Shown here: positions 33,001 through 44,701 of the stretch, one piece after another
Layout of the letters: each line of letters begins with the position of its first letter
Numbering within the stretch: the first letter of the stretch is position 1
Assembly (NCBI GenBank): GCA_001584585.1
Contig: LSYV01000012.1
Span: 1,206,952-1,270,951, forward strand
Direction of reading: 5' to 3'
DNA from: Gonium pectorale
Taxonomy: Eukaryota; Chlorophyta; Chlorophyceae; Chlamydomonadales; Volvocaceae
Length of the DNA stretch: 64,000 nucleotides
The notes under the pieces: model-generated
Database searches by the model: none
What the model was told of the DNA's origin: nothing
What the model saw: only the letters and a program-made list of their open reading frames with translations
Program-made: the position numbers and the translations under genes

Positions 33001-35472
33001 TATAACCGTGCCGTCGCCACAGGCCTTGCATGTCCGCTCAGCCCGGACTCGTCCGTTGGGCCGGTTCGCTTCCGTTTCCCAGCATCCTAGCCTAGGGCCT
33101 ACAGCGCGTGGTTATCGGGCATGTGAAGCTGGTTCATAGTGGTTTGGGTACTTGGGGAGTAGTTAGGATGTGGAGTTCCCACTGGATTTGAAACCTGATT
33201 CAGGGATTGACACGGTATATCACATCGATATTTCGTGTTCCGCACGCCACAGGCAGCATTCTGAGGGAAGCTGAAGGCGCCATTCCACGCCGGCATAGCG
33301 CTGCTTCAGGGCGATGCCCCAACACTAGCAGGCACCGCGGCATGCAATCGGTCTGCAGAGCAGCACCGCCACTTGTTCGCACCAGGCATCATACCTCCAT
33401 ACCTCCATACCTCCATGCCTCCATACCTCCATGCCTAGGTAACCTGACGACGGGCCCCGAGCACTTGATGACCTACCGCATCCCGTACACCTTCCCGCCG
33501 TGCACCCCCTCCCATTCACCCAGCTGTCCATCCTCATGACCGCCGCCTCCACGCTGGCCGCCGTGGTGGCCACCCCGGCCATCACCGCGGCGCTGGCGGG
33601 CACCCTGGTGCCGGTGGACGCCAAGGGACTGTTTGTGTCCACCATGCAGGTGGGCGCTGGTGGGCGCTGAACAAAGGGGGGCCGAGGGGGACTTGAAGGT
33701 GGGAAATGGGCCGCAACGCGTGGCCCGGAAATGCAACGAGGGGATATTTCTTGTGGCAGGGTGAATGTGGGGCCAAGGCGATGGTGGCTAAGGCGCATTG
33801 GATACATGGCCAGCGGGGCACGTGTGTGCCACATACCGTACAGAGGACCCAGATCCCTCCGCTCACCACCTCTTCCCTCTCCCTATTCCTGTCGCCGATG
33901 CACCCATGGCCCCATGGCCCCATGCTGCCAGGCCAGCACGGCTGTATAGCTCCTGCCACCTCCCACTCGGCGGGCCCCAAAGCCGACCTGTCGTCCAGTC
34001 CCCAATCTCTTAGCCTACGCTGAAACGGTCCCGCCAACGGCGGGGGGTTCCCGAGGGATGACATGCGCCTCCGGCGTCTCCACTGAGCGAGGACGCCTTC
34101 GACCCCCATGTTCCCCCCCCCATCCGTACCCCTTGTTGAGCAGGTGGTGCTGCTGCCCGTGCTGTCGGGCTGCCTCGCCAACCAGGCCTTCCCCTCCGCG
34201 GTCGCCCGCATATCCCGCTTTACGCCTGCCATCGCGACGCTGCTGGTGGCGGCCATCGTGGGCTCCACGCTGGCGGCGTCGGCGGGGGCGGTGCGCGGCT
34301 GCGGGCCGGCACTGCTGGGCGCGGTGGCGGCGCTGCACGCCTCCGGGTTCCTGCTCGGGTGCGGTGGGGTAATGGGGCGGATGGCGACGGACGGGGGCTG
34401 GGACCGGGAACAGGCGCGGACGGCGTGCTGCGCGGGCGGCGTGCGTAGGGACGCTGTGTGGGAGGCTCCGAGGCAGGGGCGCTGGGTGGGAGGCTGCGAG
34501 GCAGGGGCGCCGGGTGGCAGGCGCCGAGGCAGAGGCGCTGGGTGGGCTCCGAGGCAGGGGCGCTGGGTGGGAGGCTGCGAGGCAGGCAAACCATAAGGGA
34601 GTCGGGGGGGGGGGTAAAGGCGGAAGCGGGGCGAGCGATTGTGCGGGGCTCTGAGAAGCACAGCCGGAACCTTGGAGCGGGGGCCACGGAGCTCGCAGGA
34701 AGTCCTTTGGTCGCAGCAGGCGACACTGAAAGGCAACAACAAACCCTAAAACAAAGTGGAGCAATGCAGGCGGGTCAGTGCTTGGGTTCCAGCTGATTGC
34801 GCTGGGCCTTTGGCCCCCGAGCGACCCACCTCTTGTACAGGTTGCCCCTGATCGTCCAACCTGCTCTTCTTGCAGTGCCACGCGCGCGGCTTGATAGTCC
34901 GCTGTTCCCTCCGCCCCGCTCTCTCAAATACAAATGTAGTTACGTCATCTCCCGGGCATTTGGCCTTTCGCCCAAGATCTGTCGTACGATGTCCATCGAG
35001 GTGCGACCGTACGGCTTGGGGCGTGGCCCCCAGCACAAACCATGATGTGTCTACCGTATGCACAAGGGCGCTTAAACAGGCCAGCTGACTCTTTACGGAG
35101 GCATTCCGCATCCCTTCACATGGGGCATACCACGAGTGCCTCATCAGCTGCAGCATTCCCCGCTCATTCCTGCACCCTCCATCGGCCACTAGGCCCCAGC
35201 CCTGCCCCCTCTGCCGCGCCTGACAAGCGGCCACCCCTCCGGCCCTCCCCACATCCCCCCTCCCCACGGTGGGCATGCAGAACAGCACGCTGGGTGCGGT
35301 GCTGGCGGCGCTGCACTTCCCCGACCCCCTCACCGCCGCGCCCTGCGCCATCAGCGCATGCACGCACAGCGTCATGGGCTCCATGCTGGCGGCCTACTGG
35401 CAGCGGAGCAGCGCGGGTGAGGAAGGGCCGGCAGCCGGCTCGGCGGCGGTGGCGGCGCCGAAGGCCGCGTGA
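30028..35472 (+). CDS. BASS-type (bile acid:sodium symporter family) membrane transporter, 7 exons
   Basis: Members of this family are sodium-coupled carriers; the plant BASS proteins are mostly in the plastid envelope and carry organic acids. Exons 30028-30458, 31009-31200, 31453-31561, 33524-33649, 34144-34358, 34940-35000 and 35269-35472 are in phase and give about 445 residues. The first 100 or so residues are Pro/Ala/Ser-rich and may be a plastid transit peptide. Family motifs are strong: [70 protein letters not shown] and [14 protein letters not shown], with about nine hydrophobic segments. Intron 3 (31562-33523) holds a tRNA-Asp and a related repeat. Intron 5 holds a minisatellite. The last intron ends in CG instead of AG directly before the conserved GMQNS exon. 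The start codon is uncertain, and the substrate cannot be assigned. Confidence 0.93.
31870..32384. repeat. CAGA-type microsatellite arms forming an inverted repeat around the tRNA-Asp
   Basis: Runs of CAGA units lie at about 31868-31880, 31923-31934 and 31942-31962. The complementary run is at 32368-32384. CAGACAGACAGACTTCG at 31946-31962 is the exact reverse complement of 32368-32384. A second, near-perfect pair joins 31874-31890 (ending CTTCGTTAC) to 32364-32380. The tRNA-Asp lies between the arms. This may be chance pairing of a microsatellite or the terminal inverted repeats of a small non-autonomous element. Confidence 0.6.
32176..32274 (+). tRNA. tRNA-Asp (anticodon GTC) with a 27-base intron
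   Basis: The acceptor stem GTCGTCA pairs with TGACGGC (32267-32273), with discriminator base G at 32274. The A box TATAGTGGTCAGTAT and B box GGTTCGATTCC are intact. The anticodon stem is CCCGC/GCGGG with loop CTGTCA...C and anticodon GTC at 32209-32211. The canonical loop is interrupted between positions 37 and 38 by bases 32213-32239, the normal place for a nuclear tRNA intron. A TTTT polymerase III stop begins at 32275. It lies on the sense strand inside intron 3 of the BASS transporter. Because a related partial copy sits 440 bases downstream, it could be the head of a tRNA-derived SINE rather than a housekeeping tRNA. Confidence 0.8.
32616..32777 (+). repeat. partial tRNA-Asp-headed repeat (SINE-like) with shared downstream block
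   Basis: Bases 32616-32652 match the 5' half of the tRNA-Asp at 32176-32212 in 34 of 37 positions. They stop exactly at the intron junction after CTGTCA; the 3' half is missing. Downstream, 32721-32777 (AGTTCAGCACGTGG, then CATGGACGACATGCGAACATTA) matches 32513-32567 behind the complete tRNA. The two copies therefore share both a tRNA head and a non-tRNA body. tRNA-Asp-related SINEs are known from Chlamydomonas; I infer that this is one of that kind. Confidence 0.6.
33391..33437. repeat. ACCTCCAT minisatellite in BASS intron 3
   Basis: About six head-to-tail ATACCTCC/ATGCCTCC units of 8 bases lie shortly upstream of exon 4 of the transporter gene. Confidence 0.85.
34455..34593. repeat. roughly 35-base minisatellite in BASS intron 5
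   Basis: About four imperfect units of the form GGGAGGCTGCGAGGCAGGGGCGCTGGGT follow one another. The copies vary in length and lie in the large fifth intron of the transporter gene. Confidence 0.8.
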
Positions 35473-36875
35473 GGTGCGGCGGTGGGTCGCTGCGCATGGG
35501 GAAGAGGAGGGGCGTGGTCCGCCGGTGGTGGCGGGGCCCTAGGCGGCCTAAGGGCAGCCGCCGGATTGCGTACTCGCTTGATCCGAACGGGCGTGAGCCG
35601 CACGGCGCGTTCAGCGCCTCCTCCAATCTGCCTGCGCCAGAGTCTGGTTGATGCCACGCGCCAGCTGCGTACTGAGGATTGCACGCCAGCGTGCGGGTCC
35701 TCCGAACCGTGTTACATGTCCGGCCGTGGGCCAGGCCGTGGGTCAGACCGCGGGCAGGCGCTCACGGGCAGGCCCCTCCGGGCGGGTCTCCGCTGTGAGA
35801 TGCGGCGCGCGACCAACAGAATGTGTTGCAGGTTGGGGAAGGGGGGGCTGCCGTTCGGAAAACGCAGGGCGACCAGCCTCGTCGTGGCCTTGCGCTGCGG
35901 GCGTGTGGAGTTGTAGGACGGATTAGGTTACTGGGGTCAGTGGGTAAGAGGAGCGACTTTGCGAGATGAGAAAGCGTGACTGGGCGCTGTGAGCTGTGAG
36001 GCGTACGATGAGCGTGATAACGGGCGGTGAGACGGGCGCATGTGGCGATCGTTGGGGTTGGACGACTGTGGTATCGCCAGTATCGGGGCCGCGTTTCTGG
36101 CTGAAAGAATTTGAATAAAGAGAGGAACCTGCACAGAAAGTGGGGGCCCGTTTGTTGCTGTGCATATGGTAGTCAGCTTCCCGCGGACTGGGTGTTGGAT
36201 GTTTGTTTGGCACAGGCGTGTCATGAAAGGGCGGTGGCAGGGAGTGTGGCCCCCGCTTTGCCGGCTGATGCGAATATTCACGCTTGACCAGCTTGGCTTG
36301 ACGCCGGCGTGAGTGTTTGGCCATCTGTCGGCGTTTCAGAGTAAGTCGTGCTGGATGGCAGCATCGTGGTAATGCGGTCTCTGCGCCGCCTCTGGACATG
36401 TTCTGCTCCCTGTGGTATTGTAGTTCCATCCATTCAAGCCAGGCCAAGAAACCGAATTGTTGGTAGGATATGACTGCGGGAGACGGGAACTCGGAATTGC
36501 GTACCCAAGTTGCATGTAGGAGACCAGTGAGTCTTGTGACCCAGGGGCCACTCACTTGTGTAAGACCGACCTGCCAGCGAATGGCCTTGTGCTGAGAGTA
36601 TGGATTGATCCGTGTGCGCATGAAGACGACGGGCAATGAAGATGTGCGAAGGGCACAGTGTGCGCCACAGTATGCGCCGTACAGCGGTAGCTGCGTGAAG
36701 GTCACGGAGTAAGTGAGAAGGCTCGAGTGGGCCTGCCATCTGTACGTATACAGACATTAACCTTGTTGTTACTTTTAGATCGCTTCCAATCCCCTGCTCC
36801 CGTGTAAATCGCTTTCATTCCTCTGACCAAACGTCAGAACCCTCGTTTGGCCTGAGCGTCCAGAGGACATAGGAT
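35473..36875. other. intergenic region between BASS and IST1 genes; no gene supported
   Basis: This holds the 3' flank of the transporter gene and the promoter and leader of IST1. A 260-codon open frame on the minus strand (36705-35923) has no recognisable domain, membrane segment or family motif, and I do not call it. Confidence 0.4.
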
Positions 36876-39800
36876 ATGTTTACAAATAGGTTTAATCAAG
36901 CAAAATGGTGAGAGAGTGCCGAACCCTTCCCTTGCGAGTGTCGATACAGCCTCGTGTGGGCCGACCCAATCGCGCTGTGTTTCCACAGCGAGACTACCTG
37001 CCGACTGTGCGTTGGCCGGATAAAGCTCTTGCGAAACAAGAAGACTGTGCAGGTAACGTCTTTTGGGCCATCCTCCATCGCACGCGCAGTGCTGAGTATG
37101 GTGGTGTCGCGGGGGAAAGCGCCGAGGAATGTGGACCGGGTCCCGGCGTGGTAGGGGGGAGTGTGTGAACAACACGAGACGGTCCCAGCCCGTACCTTGG
37201 GCATACAGTCTTGCACGGTCCTCCTTGCCTCTTGACCTTCATGTTTTTGGTGCACGCTGCCATGATGCCTTCATCCATGCAACCTATGCTTACGACCGGG
37301 GCGGCGAGAGGTAAGCAGCTCCCCCTTGGCCCCTCCCTACGCGGACCGCAGCTCAAGCAGCTCCAGAAGGAGATCGCTGAGCTGCTTGTGAATGGGAAGC
37401 AGGAGTACGCCCGCATCCGCGTGGAGGCGGTGATTCGGGAGAAGCTGCTGCTGCAGGTACGGCGGGTGCGGCACACAGGGCGGCGCCGGCGAGAGCGGGT
37501 GCGCCGATGCGTGGGGAGCCGGGGAACCCCATGCCGACGCAACCGCCCTAAGCCTGCGCCAATGCGTGGCGCCCTCAGAACGCAAGGCTTGATCCACTCT
37601 CCCCGGGCAGCCGTGCGAGGCCACGCGTGCTATGCGGACGTTGCATGGCATAGCCGGTCCAGCCCAATTCGTGGTACCCATGTTCCCGATGAGCCCTACC
37701 CCGCACCGCGCCTCTTGCGGTACGTACCTACAGGCGTACGAAATCCTCGAGCTCTACCTGGAGCTCCTGACCGTACGAACGCAGCTGATCGCCAAGACCA
37801 AGGTGTGCGTGCCGTATTTCGCGTACCGTTCGTGTCGGGGCCCCCTGCCTCGCCAGAGCTGCAGCACCGAGCTGTCCCACTCTACCAGGAGGGCAGGATT
37901 GGGGACGCATCTGGGCACTTGTGTTCATGTACTGTGTGCGTCGCGGGCGAATGTTGTGAACCGCGGACAAAGTGAACATTGCGCGCCATAGCAGCATTAT
38001 TCCATTCCGTGGGGCCCTCACACACGATGTCTCTATACGGCTCTGACGGCAAGGCGGCAGCAAGAAACGAACCTTGAGTCCCGGGCTGAACCGGGGCCGT
38101 ACATGCCGTCATACCATTGTCAGGGTATGGCCATCACACACTGATTATGCTATTACAATCAAACAGCACTTGGTGTCCTTCCTCGTTCATCGTGGCCTAC
38201 ATTTGCGGTCGGACCTATCATGCAAAGCCGGGCCGTGCACCAGGCGCACATATGGGTCCCGCTGCGAGCACAGATCCGTCCAAAGTCGTGGAACGCAACC
38301 GCCCTACGCACTGCTTCTCCTTTTTACTCGCTCCTCCGCTCGCTGCTCTCACAGGAGCTGCCCCGTGACATGATGGAGGCCGTCAGCAGCATTATTTATG
38401 CGGCGCAGGTGGGTCTTAGGGCTGGCCACGGGGAACGAGGAGGAAGTGTAATGCGGCGCAGTGGAGGGAGTTGCGTTGTATCGTTGCTTGTATCGTTGCC
38501 GTCGGGGGAGAGGAAAGCGGCCTGTAGCGCCCGGATGTCATGCCGCACCGGCGCACTTGCCGCGAACTCCTTATACCCATCCATCGACTCAACAACCGCT
38601 ATGTGCCCAAACGCAGCGCATCAACGACCTGCCCGAGCTAAGCACGCTGCGCCAGCTCTTCGCCTCCAAGTACGGCAAGGAGTACGCGACGGAGGCCTCC
38701 GCGGACGCCACCTCTGCCAAGTGGCAGGCAAGGTCACTGGCGATGGGGGGGTTCTGGCATTGATGGGTGGTGGCTCGAGGTCGCCAGCAAGCGAGTCATC
38801 CTATCAAGGCGATCGCCAGCCCCTCTAGCCACTGCATTAGTGGCGGACAAGCGTAGCAGTCCTTTTCACCGCGTGCTCACCGAGTCTTGAGCATCGGTCC
38901 CACCACCACTGCAGGTGAACATCAACCTCATCCGCTGCCTGCTGGTGGAGCCGCCCCTGCCGGAGGACAAGCTGGTAGGGGGCCAGGTGGCGTCCTCGCG
39001 GAGACCGCCAACTTGTAGCAGTGTTCGCCCTCCGTATGACACGTCCCCTGGTCTTCAGGACCCGCACTACGGCGTACTTCCAACACGGTTCCTGCGGGTA
39101 GTGAAGCCAATCAGGGCGTTTCACATGCTACCGTGTGCATGGCCCCACATGTACCCTGGCAGGCGATGCTGTCGGACATCGCCCAGGAGCACAAAGTGGA
39201 ATGGGACGCGGCCGCGGCGGCGCGGGACCTGGGCGTGGGAGCGCTGGGCTCGGGTCTGGCGCCGTCGGGGCTGTCCGCCGCGGCGCCCTACGCGCAGCAC
39301 CCGCCGCACTCTGCGGCCATGCCGGGCGGGATGCCCGTGGCGCCGCCGCCGCTGGCGCCGCTGTCTGGAACAGGCCACCCGCAGGTGCGGGGTCGAGGAG
39401 AGAGGACTGTCTGACGGGTCGGCAGAGGCTGCGTGACTGGTCAAGAACTTGCCCCCTGTTGGGCCTTTGGGGGAGGAAGGCGTGCGGGTTGGTTGCCATA
39501 GGTGTTTGATGCACATTTGGCGCTGTGACCTGCATCTATGCGAAGTCAGAGGCCTCATGCTGTACTGCAAGAGGGGGTGAGCGCAGGAAACGGCTTGTTT
39601 GCCCCTACCTCCAATGCGCTCGCAACGTCGCCCGTTGCCATACGTGCGAGTCGCGAACGAGCCTTGAGCCCTATGCTCGTTGCGAATGCGCACCTACCTT
39701 TGCTCGTGGTGACCCCACCTTTGCAGTACGCCAACGCACAGCAGGCGGCGCAGGCGGCCGCCGTGGCGGCGGCGCAGGCGCATGCCGCCGCCGAGTACGC

Positions 39801-41095
39801 GGCGCAGATGGCGGCGGCCGGCGGCGGCATGGCGGCGGCGCACCCGCACATGCACATGCATCCCCCTCCCGGAGCAGCCCCTGCGCCGCCACCGGTAGGC
39901 AGGGCCCTTGACCGGCACGGCGTAAGCGCGCGCGTCCGTTCTTACGGCATGAGTTTGGCTGTCGAGTTAAGCTCGCCTTTGGATGCTTGCGACTGCAGGC
40001 TCACATGGGTTGCCCTGTCTTTGCGACAAGTGCAACGGCTTCGGCGTCCTCGGCTGTCCGTGTCGCAGCGTGCGCCCCTCAGGAGCGTGTGGAGCAACAG
40101 AACGTCTTGACATTTGTTCATGTGTGTAAACGACGTCCCCGCAGGGCTGGCTGTCGCAGCCTCCGGCGCCGCCAGGCTCCGTTGGGGCCGCGCCGTCAAC
40201 ACCGTCGTCGGTGGGCAGCGAGGTGCCGCACTTTGCGCCCGGCGGCGGCGTGGGACCGGTGGCGGGGGCCATGCCCGCGCAGCCGCGGTTGCCCGAGCAC
40301 CCTGACGGCGCGCCGCCGCCGCCCGGGCACGGCGCAGCGGCTGGTGGATACGTGCTCCGCAGCAACGAGGAGATCCAGCGGGTGGGCCCTCGAACGACAC
40401 ATGTTTGAGCTGGGGACCTGCTTTGCTGCACCGTGTGTTGAGCAAGATTGGGATCGACTTGTTGGTCAGTTAACCACCGATCGGAACTGTCCGCTACGTC
40501 TGTTTCTTGTACACAGGCGTACGACGCAATGCCCGGCCCGCCCACCAAGGGCGGATCCGCGGTGCCGACTGCTCCGTCGCCGCCGCCGGCGGGGGCCCTC
40601 AGCGGGGCGCCATCCGACGCAGAGCTGCCGTCCGTCCCCGCGCCGCCCGCAGAGGTGTGTCGCGCGCCGGCGCCCTCTCTACCCCGTGGTCCCCTCGATC
40701 GTCGGCAACCGCAGCTGCCCCTTAGTCATACGTGTGCATGCCCGCACCCACGCCTAGTGTATCTTAAGCATGCTGTTGTTGCATGCCGTTTGAAGCACAC
40801 GGGCTGCGCAAATCGCACCCCAGGCCCGGCCAAGACGGGGGGCAGTAGCCGGCGAACGCGCTGCAGAGCTGTCGTTGCACCGCTGGCTGAAGTATCAACC
40901 CCTCCATAGAGCAGCCGCTGCGGGATGAGGGCTCGTCGTCCCAGAGTGCCGTGTGTACGCCGGTGGCGAGCCACGTCGCCCCCTTGTCACGCAGTCCAAC
41001 CGGTTCCCCCTCATCTTCACTACCGCTTACCGCTGCAGGTGGAGGACGAGTACGAGGAGCTGACGCGGCGCCTGGAGGCGCTCAAGAAGAGCTGA
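36876..41095 (+). CDS. IST1: IST1-like regulator of ESCRT-III, 12 exons
   Basis: IST1 binds CHMP1 and the Vps4 ATPase and controls ESCRT-III membrane remodelling. Exons are 36876-36907, 36989-37052, 37352-37456, 37734-37802, 38355-38408, 38617-38727, 38915-38973, 39163-39384, 39727-39894, 40145-40381, 40517-40654 and 41039-41095. Exon 1 is only 32 bases and ends inside a Cys codon. Joining it to exon 2 rebuilds the classic start MFTNRFNQAKCETTCRL, then VGRIKLLRNKKTVQ. Further core motifs are ARIRVEAVIREKLLLQ, AYEILELYLELL, LPRDMMEAVSSIIYAAQ and FASKYGKEYATEA. The middle is a long Pro/Ala/Gly-rich tail with a poly-Ala block. The last residues, EYEELTRRLEALKKS, resemble the MIT-interacting motif that binds Vps4. 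Intron 6 has a GC donor at 38728. Confidence 0.93.
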
Positions 41096-44000
41096 GGGGG
41101 CGGAAGGCGGCGGCTGCACAGCGCAGGGCGGAGGCAGGGTCGCGCCAGCGCCGGTGAATGGCGGGCACTGGAGACTTCAGCAGGACAGAAAGCAAGAGAT
41201 GTGCGGAGGGCAGGTGTTGCGGCGGCGGCGCGCAGGAGTTTGCTGGTTTAGGAACGCTCCGGAAGGCTCTAGAGGAAAGCCGATAACTCGGGGCGGGTAC
41301 CGAAGTGGCTGTGGGAGATTTTGTGGTGCCGGCGGGCTTGCGAATAGGCCGACGGCGGCGTGTAGTTTGGCTGCAGGTTGGCAGGTTGGCGGCGCCGTGT
41401 GGACGGCAGGTTACGCACAGACAGCGGTGGCGGCTACACGCGGCCGTGGGTGACGGCTTCACCTGTCCTTCCAAGGAGTTGGACACGCAGGATCGTCACG
41501 ATTGACTGAGGATCTCATTGCTCGTCGCTGCCGTGTTGCATCTCAGTGAGCACCGTCGCACCGTCGCGTGGACAAAGCCCAGGGCGCAATCCACACAGCC
41601 TGCATGCAGATCGCAGCCTCGGTGCCCTTGTAACCATACGCGAACCCCCTTGTCATCGCCAGGCACCATACCAAGGCTGCACTAGTGATCGAAAGCTGTA
41701 CGCAGTTTCTTTGCACGTAGGCACGCCCAGAATGCGTGCACAGCGCCTCGGACCGAAAACGCAGACAGCGCCCACAAAGAGCGAAACAGGTGTTATGGTG
41801 ATGTGGTGAACGATGTCTGATTGTATGCTTGCTGGCGTGCTGCTTGCCCTGTCTTCCTGGTGCATACAAGCATGGCAGACTTGGCAGTGCGACACTGTCG
41901 TGGCGCTGGGGCGGGGTTACACAGTGCTGGTGTTCTGGCGGTGCATTGCGGCTTCGCGGGCATTGCGCTGGGGCGGCGGCTAACTATCGTCTATCGACGG
42001 GCGTGCCAGCATGCTCGCAAGCATCCACCGAGACCTTTTGGGTGCATATTCCGTGGGGTCATCCGGTGGGACTAACAAAACCCACGGAACCTGCTACACC
42101 AGGGCAACCAAGGTCTCCCGACTCGCTACATGTTGCTCAGTGCTGTCTTAGCACTGCACCTCGGACCGGAAATGCCGAGATATCATACCGGTACATACAA
42201 CAACAGCAACTCCGGTGTACGTTTCTTGACATTGCTGGCGTGTTGCTTGCCCTGTGTATCCTTGTGTTTTCGCTACTGTTTTGCAGGTGACGGCGCGTAC
42301 GCCTGCAATGGACGAGCCCCTTCTTACCCCTCTTAGCCATTGCCTTGAGAGGGGCTGAAATTTGAGGGACGAAACTCGAGTCGATAACTGGGACTGGGGC
42401 AGAGTTGTACGGCGGTTACACACATACCGTCAACGCCATTCTCAGCCATACACCAACATATTAGCGTGTTAGTGATCACCACTGTTAACAGTACCATCCA
42501 CGGAGGCTCACTTCGCAACGGCCTCCGCACAATCATGTGGATGCGGATCCTCGACAGGCATCACCGGCTCGTACTGTATCGTACTATATATCCCGCTCAA
42601 GGGACGTCCACGACTTAGGGACCGAAGAACATCTCCAGCAAGCAAAACAAGGGACTGCACAAGCGCACATCTCCCGTCAGCACCGCTCATGGCAGAGCGC
42701 CGCCGCAACACGCATAGACGATGAAAAAGACGAGTAACAAAATCGTTCTGGACGACAGACGGAGGCAACGCCTCGCGATGAGGACAACAGACAAAGTACA
42801 ACTCCAGCGCTCAGAAGCCTGCACGGCGACGCCATATTTTGTGTTTTGTGTGATAGGGCACACGCGCACACGAGGGCAGTAATGAACGCAAGTCAGCTGC
42901 CCGGATGGCCGGCAGGGTCCCTATGGCAGGGTCAGCGAAGGGCAGGAACGAACGCCCTGCAGATGTTTCATGGGACGGGCCGGCGCGAATAATCCAGCCC
43001 CTCTACAACGCACACGCAGTTTGGCACACGCTCAAACAGAGTCGGCAGTCGGGTTCCTTTCCACGGGTAAAGCGTGTCCCTCTGAGGAGCCGTCAATAAA
43101 CGCGGACGCCCTCACTCGACAACTACTCGACATACCACGCTCCTCCCTCCACGCCGACGGGTACCTTGTTTGGCACGCCGCACCGCATCGTTGCCACTCA
43201 CTACACCTTCAGCAACAGCTCAGCAGGCGGCAGGCTGAGCTGTGGGCAGTAGCCCCGCAGACCAAACACTACAAGGAGTCCTTAAACATGCCACACAATG
43301 CACTCGTCTGACTCGATGAGAAAAACCTGCAGTAGTAATGCTACAACTCTACAAGTGCGCACGAAGAGCGCTGCCGTAACCCATCAGGTAATAAGTGGCA
43401 CAGACTCAAAACCAACACAGAGCGACATGCTCCCGCTGCACACGAAACGCGCACACGACGAAGCGGCACAATGTCATATTTTTGCTTTGCTTTTGGTAGA
43501 CGGTAAATGGTAAAGACGGTAAATGCTTCCGATGGACCGACTAGCGACATTGTGAATAACCCAATGGGGCCCGGGCAGGGAGAATCGAGGAAACCAGAAT
43601 GCTCTGGCCAAAACTATGTTTAACCAAGGGCCTGGCCCACTTCAGCCAAGGCCCAAGGTTTGGCAATGACCTCGGCAATGACCTCAAAACACAAAAAGGG
43701 AGAACCCAACGCATGTATCCTGTTATGGCGGTAATGTACGGCAGCCTCAAGTACGGCACTGTTCCTGTCCAGCCGTGGGCCTTGGGACAGGAGGTACCGC
43801 CAGACGCAGCTATAGGCTCGACCGGATAGCAATCCCCGCAGGCTGGGGAGCGATCGCAATCGCAACACGCATGTTATTGGGGCCCGCGAGGCCGCGCGCA
43901 CAGAGTCAGAAAACAATCCCGGGACACAGCCTATGACAGTTCCAATCGCGACGGCAGTCCAGCTCGCGAGCACAGCAGATCTCCGCCCCACTGCACACTA

Positions 44001-44701
44001 GGAAAAGGATGGTGGGGACAGAATCCGACCGGGTGCAACCTTTTTGGCGTTTTCTTCTGCTAGGTAGGTACCCTGGTAAGGGTGACGCTGTCACACAGTC
44101 AAGGGGCACTCCGGGCCACGCGCACACACACGCAGCATGACCTGCCGCACCCAGTGGGGATAGCAATGGCAAGGTGCCCGTCGCGGCAAGGAGTACCGCC
44201 CTCGCGAAACGCACTGCGCAGGGACTACGACTGCACTCGCGTGTGCCCACGTACGTATACCTGACGGCCGCGTCACCTCCAGCGGGGCCACGCAACGAGC
44301 CGCGGGCCATCGGGGCGTTGCGCCCCACCGCAGGTGCCCAAACCAACGACCAGGCACCATACAATCCTTGTGTGGTGACGACGACTCAAGGCCGTGCCTT
44401 CAGAGCCTCCGAACTGAAACCTCGCGACAGAACCGCCGCGACGTCTGCTGAGCCCAGCCACACGCAGGCAGGACAGCAACTCGGCGGTAAGTCGACGGTC
44501 CGCGGCTCCAGGGCCTGTACGGCCTTGAGGGCGCTAGCCCGCCGCTGGGGTGCCGCGGAGCGGCCTGGCACTGGCTGGCCAGCCGCCTGAAGGCCAGCAA
44601 CAGGTCGATCGCTGGTCACTGGCAGGCTGACGATTGGCAGTTGGCCGAACGATAGCAAAGCGGTTGAATAGTGCTTGCCCAACAGCTCGGGTCTCGGGCG
44701 C
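41096..44701. other. 3.6 kb without a recognisable gene
   Basis: This stretch lies between the 3' ends of the convergent IST1 and GATA genes. It has lower GC and scattered short frames with no family resemblance. Two related segments are visible: 41829-41851 (TGCTGGCGTGCTGCTTGCCCTGT) and 42234-42256. A short duplicated GACGGTAAATG lies at 43498-43525. It may hold decayed repeats or a non-coding transcript, but I cannot support either. Confidence 0.35.

Noticed and set aside
35923..36705. 260-codon minus-strand open frame between BASS and IST1
   Set aside because: No domain, membrane segment, or algal codon and composition pattern. Ser/Thr/Pro/His-rich in a random way.
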